Part shown: positions 7,353 to 13,289 of the stretch, piece after piece | Layout: the number at the start of each line of letters is the position of its first letter | How positions within the stretch are numbered: the stretch's first letter is position 1 | From: Corynebacterium accolens | GTDB lineage: Bacteria; Actinomycetota; Actinomycetes; Mycobacteriales; Mycobacteriaceae | Assembly (NCBI RefSeq): GCF_030515985.1 | Contig: NZ_CP100376.1 | Span: forward strand, 1,254,767 to 1,268,055 | Direction of reading: 5' to 3' | Length of the DNA stretch: 13,289 nucleotides | The notes under the pieces: generated by a model | Databases searched by the model: none | Told to the model about the DNA's origin: nothing | What the model saw: the letters and a program-made list of their open reading frames with translations, nothing else | Made by a program: the position numbers and the translations under genes

Positions 7353-7382
7353 AGTGTAACCCGTGCCACTGCCATTTGTGAA
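7353..7382 (-). promoter_or_regulatory. Predicted sigma-A promoter of the pxpA operon
   Basis: On the - strand, TTCACA (7382-7377; five of six match TTGACA) and TACACT (7358-7353; matches TANNNT) are separated by 18 bases. Transcription would start near 7346, giving a leader of about 35 bases that includes the palindrome and the AAGGA ribosome binding site. There is no experimental support. Confidence 0.45.
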
Positions 7383-7420
7383 GGCGGTTACTCTTTGGGC
7401 GGAGTGGTGTCGATAGAACA

Positions 7421-7435
7421 GCTCCTCTCAGGAGC
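7421..7435 (-). terminator. Hairpin 3' of the PTS gene, possible weak terminator
   Basis: A perfect 6-bp stem, GCTCCT/AGGAGC, with a 3-base loop lies 21 bases past the PTS stop codon. In the PTS transcript it is followed by UGUUCU, only a poor U tract. It could terminate PTS transcription before the pxpA promoter, or merely protect the 3' end. Confidence 0.35.
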
Positions 7436-7456
7436 GGCCGTGGGCAAGGAAGAAAA

Positions 7457-9403
7457 CTAAGACTCCACGGCGGCTTGGGGTTCGACCTGGAGGACAGAGG
7501 AGATGATCCCTTCTGCTTCTTCACAGGAGCTGGCCTCGTGCAGCTGGGCGCGGAAATCCTCCTTCATGATGGCGCGGGCGAGGGTGGACAGCAGCTTTAA
7601 GTGCTGTTTTCCGGCGTCATCGGGAACGGCGATAAGGAACGCTAAAGTCGTGGGCTCTTCGCCGCTTGCCCAGGTGATACCGCCCTCGGGAAGCCGGGCG
7701 AAGGCCAGAGTTGGTGCGGAAACTCCGGCGGAACGAGCGTGCGGGATGGCCACGCCGTGGCCCACGCCGGTGGAGTGTTGGGCCTCGCGGTTCAGGGCGG
7801 CATCGGCAACCGCGGCGGCGTCGTTAATGCGGCCATCGGCGGCGGCGAGGGAAACGAGCGACTTGATGACGTCCTTCGGATCGGAACCGAGCGGTTCATC
7901 GAGGCTGATAGTAGAGGTACCGAGAAGAGGGAGCACTGCGGGTGACTCCGTTTCCTTGTCTGTTTCCGGGGAGCGCTGTGTCAGGCGAATGAGCAGGAGC
8001 ATGAGCGCGGCACACACGGCAACGCCGCAGAGCATGGACAGGAAGAACCACGCCACTTGATCCACCGCGCCGAGGACGGCGACGATGGGGCCACCGTGCA
8101 TGACATGATCTTGGACCCCGAACGCGCCCGCCATCGCACCGGCGACGGCACCACCGGCGACGTTGGCCGGGATGACCTGCAGGGGACGCGCCGCCGCTAG
8201 GGGAATGGCGCCTTCGGTGATGCCGAAAAATCCCATGAATAGCGCGGCGATACCGGAATCCTTTTCCGCCTTATTGAACCAACCGCGGCGCAGGAGGGTG
8301 GACACGCCCACTGCGAGCGGCGGAACCGCAATCGCGGCGGCGGCCATACCCATCGGGGCTGCATTCCCCGCGGCGATCATGCCGCCGCCAAACAGGAAGG
8401 CTGTCTTATTGAAGGGCCCGCCCATATCGAAGGCGATCATCGCACCAATGATAAGACCCAGCACAATCGCAGACGAGCCCTGCAGCCCACCGAGGTATTC
8501 GGTCATGGCCTCGAAGGCGCTGGCAATCGGCGCGCCGATGAAATAGATGAAGGCCAAGCCCACTATCAGCGTGGTGAAAATCGGGATGACGATAATCGGC
8601 CAAATCGGCGCGATGAATTTGTGCACCGGAATCTTCTTGATTGCAAGGGCCACGTAGCCGGAGAGGATACCGGTGACGATACCTCCCAAGAATCCGGCTC
8701 CGGCCTCGGACCCGTACAGCGAACCGGTCGTGGCGATGAGCCCGGTGATAAGCCCTGGCGCTAACCCCGGCCTATCCGCGATGCCAACGGCAATGTAACC
8801 AGACAAGACCGGCACCATCAGCGAAAATGCCAGGCCACCAAGTTCATTGAGCGTATTCCAGAAGCTATCTTCAGGAATCGACAGCCCCTCCGGCGTGGGC
8901 GTGCCGCCCAAGGACAGCGCCACGGCGATGAGCAATCCGCCGGTAACCACGAAGGGAATCATGTGGGAAACGCCATTCATCAGCGCCTTGTACATGGTCT
9001 GCCCAATACCGCGCAGCCCAGCATCTCCCGCAGCGTCCTCCGCCTCGCTTTCCGATGCCCCGTTATCCTCACCCTTCCACGCTGCTGCCTCCAAGGACTT
9101 GGTTAACAGCCGCTCTGGGTGCTTGATGGCCTCGTCCACACCGGTTGCCACCAAGCGCTTGCCGTGGAATCGGTCCTTCGCGATGGTCGTATCGGCACCG
9201 ATAACAATCGAATCGGCTTCCTCGATGTCTTGTGTACTGAAGTTGCCCTCCACGCCGATGGAACCGTGCGTTTCAATCTTGATGCGGTAGCCCAGCTTTT
9301 TGGCGGCGGCCTCCAAGTTCTCGGCGGCCATATAGGTATGGGCGATACCCGTTGGGCACGCCGTGATGGCGAGAATGAAAGGCGAAGAATCTGATGTGCT
9401 CAT
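7457..9403 (-). CDS. Fructose-family PTS permease, domain order IIB-IIC-IIA
   Basis: This 648-residue membrane protein takes up and phosphorylates a sugar of the fructose/mannitol PTS family. IIB is at about 7-105, with phosphorylated C16 in ITACPTGIAHT. IIC is at about 130-475 and has many spans plus the signatures DMGGPFNK (326-333) and GITEGAIPLAA (394-404). IIA is at about 500-640, with H555 in GVAIPHAR as the HPr-phosphorylated residue. Corynebacterium glutamicum PtsF runs IIA-IIB-IIC, so the IIA domain sits at the opposite end here. No fruK, ptsI, ptsH or sugar regulator adjoins it, so EI and HPr must come from elsewhere and the sugar is uncertain. ATG 9403 is chosen because the longer frame to GTG 9436 adds 11 non-family residues. 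A TAATAA 4 bases upstream of ATG and little Shine-Dalgarno suggest a leaderless mRNA. Confidence 0.9.
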   Translation of the reverse strand: MSTSDSSPFILAITACPTGIAHTYMAAENLEAAAKKLGYRIKIETHGSIGVEGNFSTQDIEEADSIVIGADTTIAKDRFHGKRLVATGVDEAIKHPERLLTKSLEAAAWKGEDNGASESEAEDAAGDAGLRGIGQTMYKALMNGVSHMIPFVVTGGLLIAVALSLGGTPTPEGLSIPEDSFWNTLNELGGLAFSLMVPVLSGYIAVGIADRPGLAPGLITGLIATTGSLYGSEAGAGFLGGIVTGILSGYVALAIKKIPVHKFIAPIWPIIVIPIFTTLIVGLAFIYFIGAPIASAFEAMTEYLGGLQGSSAIVLGLIIGAMIAFDMGGPFNKTAFLFGGGMIAAGNAAPMGMAAAAIAVPPLAVGVSTLLRRGWFNKAEKDSGIAALFMGFFGITEGAIPLAAARPLQVIPANVAGGAVAGAMAGAFGVQDHVMHGGPIVAVLGAVDQVAWFFLSMLCGVAVCAALMLLLIRLTQRSPETDKETESPAVLPLLGTSTISLDEPLGSDPKDVIKSLVSLAAADGRINDAAAVADAALNREAQHSTGVGHGVAIPHARSAGVSAPTLAFARLPEGGITWASGEEPTTLAFLIAVPDDAGKQHLKLLSTLARAIMKEDFRAQLHEASSCEEAEGIISSVLQVEPQAAVES

Positions 9404-9448
9404 ACTCTTATTAAAGGCACCCGTGTAAACGAGCACAAGGAAAAGGGG

Positions 9449-9582
9449 AGGTTCTTTGCGCAGAGTCCGCTGTATGGGGGCCTATGCGCGGGAGCCAATG
9501 CGCAGTGCCCGATGTACAACCTCTTCTGTGCAGGGTCTTATGCGCAACCTCCTATGCGCATCCTCCTCTGCGTCAATTGAAG
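9449..9582. repeat. 14-bp tandem repeat array, about eight copies plus degenerate ends
   Basis: Units start at exact 14-base steps: 9457, 9471, 9485, 9499, 9513, 9527, 9541 and 9555, with a decayed unit at 9569 and a partial one before 9457. Examples are TGCGCAACCTCCTA (9541), TGCGCATCCTCCTC (9555) and TGTGCAGGGTCTTA (9527). The TGCGCA core is palindromic and best kept; the middle of each unit drifts. A reading frame from TTG 9456 crosses the array with a matching 14-residue period (42 bases, three units), so that part is a by-product of the repeat, not a protein. The array lies upstream of both the PTS gene and the small + strand frame at 9588. Copy number may vary between strains. Confidence 0.75.
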
Positions 9583-9587
9583 GCGCG

Positions 9588-9719
9588 ATGCGATTTTTGA
9601 GGGGCGACTTTGCTCAAAATGAGCATGGGACCTATAGCATCGCGGAGATCGAACGATTGTTGACCGGCGGTACCCTAGAAACAGAACCGAAACCGCCCGC
9701 ATCTTGGGCACACGAATGA
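9588..9719 (+). CDS. Possible small protein of 43 residues, unknown function
   Basis: The frame starts at ATG 9588 with AAGG 4 bases upstream and ends in TGA 33 bases before the 2H phosphoesterase gene, so the two could share a transcript. The protein is mixed in composition, with a short predicted helix around YSIAEIERLLTGG and a polar tail ending SWAHE. There is no signal peptide, membrane span or recognised motif. The same frame extends upstream through the tandem repeat but is periodic there and should be excluded. It could be a real small gene, or the remnant of a longer gene disrupted when the array grew. Confidence 0.4.
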   Translation: MRFLRGDFAQNEHGTYSIAEIERLLTGGTLETEPKPPASWAHE

Positions 9720-9752
9720 ATCGTGCCCACTTGAACCGAAGAAAGCCGCATC

Positions 9753-10262
9753 GTGAGTACAGCATCGCCGGATAATATCCTGCTCTACCTGCCGAAAAAG
9801 CAGGAAGAGCAGATTCGGGAGATCTTTGCAGGTCTTGCCGAGCGCGGATTCCCCGTACAAAATCAGCGCCCGCATATTACGGTGACTTTCGCGCAGGAGA
9901 TGGAGCCCCACGTTGTAGAGCTTGCCGCGGAGCTTTTACCGCCGGTCATTCCGGCGACGTTTCGGCGCGTGGGAAACGTCATCTTCGGCACGAAGAGGAA
10001 ACGGACCGTGGCATGCTTATTAGAGACCAGCGATGAACTCGAAATGGCAGCGCGGAAGATTAGCGCCGCCAATCCTGAGGGCCGCGGTCCGCGCTGGACG
10101 CCGCACCTGACCATGGGCCTGCGCTTACCGCGCGAGGATGTGGGTGGCTATTTAACCGCGATGGATGAGCTGACGTCCTCGCATTTCAAGGAACTTAACG
10201 CAGTAGAAGCGGCGTATTGGCGCCCGCACACGCAAGAAAAGACGGTGCTAGCGGGAGGCTAG
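9753..10262 (+). CDS. 2H phosphoesterase / 2'-5' RNA ligase family protein
   Basis: This 169-residue protein has the two HxTx motifs of the 2H (LigT-like) fold: PHITVTF with H41 and T43, and PHLTMGL with H118 and T120. The two histidines act together on 2',3'-cyclic phosphates or 2'-5' phosphodiester bonds in RNA ends or small cyclic nucleotides. The exact substrate of this branch is unknown. GTG 9753 is the only reasonable start, since two in-frame stops lie just upstream; the ribosome binding site is weak (GAAGAAAG). The 3' end overlaps the convergent hepT gene by 15 bases, so the two transcripts are antisense at their ends. Intact and probably functional. Confidence 0.85.
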   Translation: MSTASPDNILLYLPKKQEEQIREIFAGLAERGFPVQNQRPHITVTFAQEMEPHVVELAAELLPPVIPATFRRVGNVIFGTKRKRTVACLLETSDELEMAARKISAANPEGRGPRWTPHLTMGLRLPREDVGGYLTAMDELTSSHFKELNAVEAAYWRPHTQEKTVLAGG

Positions 10263-10682
10263 CCAGCGCGAAATCGATTTAACATATTGCGTATATACAT
10301 CTAATACTCGCGGGATTGAATTGGAGACGATTCCCAAATCCACTTCAACGTATTGGTGAGTAATGACATTGCGCAAAGCCGCACTCTTATAGAAATCTTG
10401 CTCCAGGTCGGAGGGCAAAACGCCCGCGCGAATGAGATCTTCGAAACCGCGACGGCTATTAGAGTCCGCAACGTTTAAGGTCGTTGCCGCAATGTGTTGG
10501 TTAATATCCGTGGCAAGATCGATTACTTGCTGCAGCATGAAAAACACGGCATACATTTGTGAAAGGTCAGAGCGCAGTTCTTCCACGTCTGAATCCCGGT
10601 ATTTTTCAAGTTCTCCAAGTATGCGCTGGAGGGAGACAAGCCTTTTGCGGATAGTGTCTGATTGAAAATCCCGTGGACTCAT
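10248..10682 (-). CDS. hepT: HEPN-domain RNase toxin of a type VII-like MntA-HepT system
   Basis: This 144-residue all-helical protein has the HepT motif RX4HXY as R104-NVIT-H109-Q-Y111, the RNase active site of HEPN toxins. In studied systems the Tyr is AMPylated several times by the partner MntA, which switches the toxin off. ATG 10682 overlaps the mntA stop as ATGA, so translation is coupled and toxin is made after antitoxin. A longer frame runs up to 10799 inside mntA but adds only non-family residues. The 3' end overlaps the 2H phosphoesterase gene tail to tail. Residues 20-60, rich in Leu, Glu and Arg, would form the long helices of the dimer. The protein looks complete with all key residues. 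Confidence 0.88.
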   Translation of the reverse strand: MSPRDFQSDTIRKRLVSLQRILGELEKYRDSDVEELRSDLSQMYAVFFMLQQVIDLATDINQHIAATTLNVADSNSRRGFEDLIRAGVLPSDLEQDFYKSAALRNVITHQYVEVDLGIVSNSIPRVLDVYTQYVKSISRWLASR

Positions 10683-11098
10683 GACATTAAGCTCCTGAGC
10701 TCGAACTCGCGGCGGTACGCCGTATTGATGTACTCCCGTGCCGCCATCATTTGCAGCGTTCCATATTTGGTATTGGATGGATCGACCAAGAGGTCGCACT
10801 TTTGCAGAGCTTCATGCTGCGCCACCGTGTCCGCAGTATCCAGGCACATGAGATCGATGCCGTCGCCATAGCGGGAGTAAAACGCCGTGGCAACGTCGAG
10901 CACGTTCGGCCGGTCAGCTTTCGCACGCGAGAAATCGATCGAATAGGCAAGGTCAACATCATTCGCATTGGCGGCATTGACGTGCGCGCTGCCAAAAAGA
11001 ACCAGCAGGTCAATGCCGGTATCCAAGCAGAATGACTCCAAGGACCCGTCATCGGCCTCGGCGCGCAACCGCGCGGCAAGCTGTGCTGGAGTGCTCAT
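10679..11098 (-). CDS. mntA: MNT-domain nucleotidyltransferase antitoxin (AMPylates HepT)
   Basis: This 139-residue minimal nucleotidyltransferase carries the polymerase-beta signature as G36 S37, then D47-V-D49 (GSAHVNAANANDVD). These residues bind Mg-ATP for transfer of AMP onto the tyrosine of HepT. ATG 11098 is chosen because AAGGTG lies 6 bases upstream; further codons up to 11137 are not family-like. It comes before hepT, with which it overlaps by four bases. A good -10 box (TACAAT) precedes it, and the amidase stop is 56 bases upstream on the same strand, so readthrough is also possible. Confidence 0.87.
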   Translation of the reverse strand: MSTPAQLAARLRAEADDGSLESFCLDTGIDLLVLFGSAHVNAANANDVDLAYSIDFSRAKADRPNVLDVATAFYSRYGDGIDLMCLDTADTVAQHEALQKCDLLVDPSNTKYGTLQMMAAREYINTAYRREFELRSLMS

Positions 11099-11142
11099 AA
11101 CCATCACCTTACCAACGCCGTGAGCAGGCGGATGCACGAAGA

Positions 11143-11171
11143 ATTGTACTGTGCCTAAAGCAGCGCCTGAA
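11143..11171 (-). promoter_or_regulatory. Predicted promoter of mntA-hepT, partly inside the amidase 3' end
   Basis: On the - strand, TACAAT (11148-11143; five of six match TATAAT) is preceded at 17 bases by a weak TTCAGG (11171-11166). The -35 lies within the last codons of the amidase gene. Transcription would start near 11136, leaving a leader of about 38 bases. It implies the toxin-antitoxin pair can be expressed independently of the amidase. Confidence 0.4.
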
Positions 11172-12357
11172 TCTCGCGGGCGACGCGCAAAACGGTGAGG
11201 TCTTGGCCCGGCTTGCCGATGACCTGCACCGCATCACCCACCCCCGTGGTTTCCCTCGTGCGCAGCGGGATAGTGATCGCCGGCCAGCCCAAGACATTGA
11301 ATGGCTCGGTCCAGCGGCGCAGGCTGCCAGCAGAATCCGCAGTATTTTCTGCAGTGATGTCGTCCCACCTGATGGGACCGGCGTCGAGGGTGGGGGCGAG
11401 GATGATGGGGGAGGCATCGACAAGCGTTAGTGCTTCCGTACGCAGTTGTTGTACCTGCTGCGCTGCAGCGTCGTATTCTGCCTGAGTAATATCCTGCCCG
11501 CCCAGGACGCGCTCCAAGATGACGCCCTGGTACTTATCCCGCTGATCGAGGTAGGGCTGGTGGACGGCGTAGGCCTCCTTGAGGCGCATCGGCGCGTAGA
11601 GCTTCGCGGTGGCAGCAATGGTGGATTCGAGCTGGGAGTAATCGAGGTCTTCTACGGCGGTGAACGTGGAATCCTGCAGCGCAGACAGCAGACCAGCAAA
11701 GCGCTCACCTTTGGTATTCAGCGCAGAGACATCGATGGTGGATACATTCTCGGCCGGCTCCGGTGTCTTATCCGCCGTTGCTAGCAGGGCCTGCTCGATG
11801 AGGTCGATGGAGCTGGCGAAGAATCCGATGCAATCGAAGCTTGGCGCGAAGGGGAAGACCCCATCGAGCGGGATCGTGCCGGTGGTTGGCTTAAATCCCA
11901 GCACGCCTTGGCTGGCGGCCGGGACACGCACAGAACCTGCGCTATCGGAACCCACCGTGAGATCGAGCGCTCCGCACGCAACCAGCGCCGCCGACCCAGA
12001 GCTGGATCCGCCGCCGCAGACCTGCGGATCACGCGGATTGATGACGCGGCCATACGCGGAGGCATCGCCCAAGATGCCATAGGAAAATTCCTGGAGGTTG
12101 GCCTTGGCCACGGGAATCGCGCCGGCATCCATTAGCCGCTGTGCCACCGTGGCATTCTGCGTTGGAGCCGGTCCCGTATCAACGTTGGTGCCACAGGTCG
12201 TTGGCACTCCGGCGATATCCACGATGTCTTTAAAGGCAACGGGTAATCCGTGCAGCGTAGGGGCAGTATCCACGGTGTCCTCATCAAAAGGGATGGTGGA
12301 AATTACCGCGTTAAACTCCTGCTGCGCGTGAGTCAGGCGGTCAGAAACTGTCGACAT
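11155..12357 (-). CDS. Amidase signature family hydrolase
   Basis: This 400-residue enzyme has the complete Ser-cisSer-Lys triad of the amidase signature family: K43 in AFKDIVD, S118 in the GGGSSSGSAAL stretch, and nucleophile S142 in GSDSAGSVRVP. It hydrolyses an amide, with family members ranging from aryl-amidases to allophanate hydrolase and GatA. At 400 residues it is at the short end; it lacks the extra C-terminal domain of allophanate hydrolase and is not GatA-like in context. The substrate is unknown. A much longer frame runs up to 13098 but is antisense to the nucleoside hydrolase gene; ATG 12357 begins the family-like sequence, with AGGA about 12 bases upstream, a rather long spacing. 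It is divergent from the nucleoside hydrolase. Confidence 0.88.
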   Translation of the reverse strand: MSTVSDRLTHAQQEFNAVISTIPFDEDTVDTAPTLHGLPVAFKDIVDIAGVPTTCGTNVDTGPAPTQNATVAQRLMDAGAIPVAKANLQEFSYGILGDASAYGRVINPRDPQVCGGGSSSGSAALVACGALDLTVGSDSAGSVRVPAASQGVLGFKPTTGTIPLDGVFPFAPSFDCIGFFASSIDLIEQALLATADKTPEPAENVSTIDVSALNTKGERFAGLLSALQDSTFTAVEDLDYSQLESTIAATAKLYAPMRLKEAYAVHQPYLDQRDKYQGVILERVLGGQDITQAEYDAAAQQVQQLRTEALTLVDASPIILAPTLDAGPIRWDDITAENTADSAGSLRRWTEPFNVLGWPAITIPLRTRETTGVGDAVQVIGKPGQDLTVLRVAREIQALL

Positions 12358-12380
12358 GGTGGGGCGAATTCCTTTCCACG

Positions 12381-12394
12381 ACGGTTCATACCGT
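12381..12394. promoter_or_regulatory. Inverted repeat ACGGT-TCAT-ACCGT between divergent genes
   Basis: Perfect 5-bp arms around a 4-base spacer lie 24 bases upstream of the amidase start codon and 113 bases upstream of the nucleoside hydrolase start. The position suits an operator acting on the amidase promoter or on both genes. No regulator gene adjoins it, so the binding protein is unknown. Confidence 0.35.
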
Positions 12395-12445
12395 TTGCGG
12401 GGTGACTTGCTGCTTTCCAGGGTACAGCTGGTGAGCACGGAGGAA

Positions 12446-12511
12446 ATGAAGCTGTGCCACACGATGAAACCGTGGCGGTCTTCACCGACCAAAAGTAGGC
12501 TCGAGACATGA
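12446..12511 (+). CDS. Possible 21-residue leader peptide upstream of the nucleoside hydrolase
   Basis: A short frame from ATG 12446 to TGA 12509-12511 is preceded by a strong GGAGG, although only two bases separate it from the ATG. Its stop overlaps the nucleoside hydrolase ATG as ATGA, an arrangement that lets ribosomes reinitiate on the main gene, which itself has a poor ribosome binding site. The peptide is basic (three Lys, two Arg) with no run of one amino acid, so classical attenuation is not evident. It may be chance. Confidence 0.25.
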   Translation: MKLCHTMKPWRSSPTKSRLET

Positions 12512-13289
12512 CGCGAAAAATTATTCTGGATTGCGACCCTGGCCACGATGATGCGGTAGCCCTGCTCTTGGCCATGGGAAACCCCAACATCGATCTGCTG
12601 GGCATTACCACTGTCGGCGGCAACCAGACCTTGGACAAGGTTGCCCGCAATGCCCTCGTGGTCAAGGAAATTGCCGGCCACCCAGAGATTCCTGTCTACG
12701 CCGGTTGCGATCGCCCGCTCGTGCGCCCCGTAGAAGTCGCTGAGGCGATCCACGGCTCCACCGGCATGGACGTCAACGGCGTCGATCTTCCGGAGCCCAG
12801 CACCGCGCTTGCCGATGCCCACGCCATCGACTTCATCATCGACACCGTCATGTCCCACGAACCCGGCACCATTACCTTGGTCCCAACGGGGCCGTTGACC
12901 AATATCGCTATGGCGGCGCGTAAAGAACCGCGCATCGTCGAGCGCGTCAAAGAGGTCGTGCTCATGGGCGGCGGCTACCACGAGGGCAATTGGTCCCCAG
13001 TCGCCGAATTCAATATCAAGATCGATCCTGAGGCAGCACATATCGTCTTCGAAGAGCCGTGGCTGGTCACCATGGTCGGGCTCGACCTTACCCACCAAGC
13101 ACTAGCAACAGCCGAGGTCGAAGCTGCAATTAAGGCGTTGAATACACCCGTCTCGGACTTTGTTGTCGGACTCTTCGGTTTCTTCCGCGAGGCGTATCAG
13201 CAAAACCAAGGCTTTACGGATCCCCCGGTGCACGATCCGTGTACGGTGGCTTACCTCATCGATCCGAGCATCGTACAAACCCGCAAAGC
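12508..13289 (+). CDS. Inosine-uridine-type nucleoside hydrolase (3' end outside window)
   Basis: The first 260 residues are visible, out of roughly 310 usual for the family; the frame is still open at the right edge. It hydrolyses ribonucleosides to free base and ribose. The calcium and ribose-binding signature is DCDPGHDDA, with D10, D14 and D15; N39 follows in GGNQ. Other family features are IHGSTGM with H82, VPTGPLTNIA at 125-134, AEFNIKIDPEAA with N169 and D173, and VHDP with H242 and D243, where the histidine acts as acid in many members. ATG 12508 starts just before the conserved first strand. The upstream gene on this strand is at best a short leader; the amidase is divergent. A pathway role with the amidase, such as base salvage or pyrimidine degradation, is only a guess. 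Confidence 0.92.
   Translation, partial: MTRKIILDCDPGHDDAVALLLAMGNPNIDLLGITTVGGNQTLDKVARNALVVKEIAGHPEIPVYAGCDRPLVRPVEVAEAIHGSTGMDVNGVDLPEPSTALADAHAIDFIIDTVMSHEPGTITLVPTGPLTNIAMAARKEPRIVERVKEVVLMGGGYHEGNWSPVAEFNIKIDPEAAHIVFEEPWLVTMVGLDLTHQALATAEVEAAIKALNTPVSDFVVGLFGFFREAYQQNQGFTDPPVHDPCTVAYLIDPSIVQTRK

Noticed and set aside
9456..9587. Upstream part of the + strand frame starting at TTG 9456
   Set aside because: It translates the 14-bp tandem array with a 14-residue period and has only a TTG start; not a credible protein segment.
10683..10799. Longer N-terminus for hepT
   Set aside because: It lies inside mntA in another frame; the ATGA overlap at 10679-10682 gives the natural start.
12358..13098. 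N-terminal extension of the amidase frame up to 13098
   Set aside because: It is antisense to the clear nucleoside hydrolase gene and carries no family sequence; the amidase starts at ATG 12357.

Overview
The window looks like accessory catabolic and stress DNA from a high-GC actinobacterium, most likely a Corynebacterium. The reasons are the GC-rich codon use, the single-polypeptide biotin carboxylase/BCCP layout, and a fructose-family PTS IIA domain resembling corynebacterial PtsF. This is pattern recognition, not a database match.

Left part (2-7382): a 5-oxoproline (pyroglutamate) utilisation locus in three pieces. On the + strand is the 3' part of an NRAMP-type transporter gene, overlapping a DUF1445 (YcsI-like) gene. 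Converging on them from the - strand is an FCD-type GntR regulator gene. Next comes a + strand AAA+ ATPase pseudogene that has lost its Walker A region. Further right, a tightly overlapping - strand operon runs pxpA, a pxpB-pxpC fusion, then a biotin carboxylase/BCCP fusion. The pxpA promoter region carries a perfect palindrome fitting the operator pattern TNGTNNNACNA of FCD GntR proteins, so the local regulator probably controls this operon. The Pxp proteins are the standard bacterial ATP-dependent 5-oxoprolinase. The added carboxylase means every domain class of a urea carboxylase-like enzyme is encoded side by side.

Middle part (7383-9719): a - strand fructose-family PTS permease with the unusual domain order IIB-IIC-IIA, without sugar kinase or regulator genes next to it. 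Upstream of it lies a 14-bp tandem repeat array of about eight copies, followed by a possible small + strand gene.

Right part (9753-13289): a 2H phosphoesterase gene on the + strand ends by overlapping the end of a - strand mntA-hepT toxin-antitoxin pair (AMPylating antitoxin first, HEPN RNase toxin second). Upstream of mntA on the same strand is an amidase-signature enzyme. Divergent from it is an inosine-uridine-type nucleoside hydrolase cut off by the right edge.

No stretch over 300 bases lacks a gene. The longest gaps are 9404-9587 (tandem array), 12358-12507 (divergent promoter region with a dyad and a possible leader peptide), 7312-7456 (pxpA promoter and a hairpin) and 2199-2314 (nonamer repeats and a dyad). 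No rRNA, tRNA, CRISPR or insertion sequence was seen.
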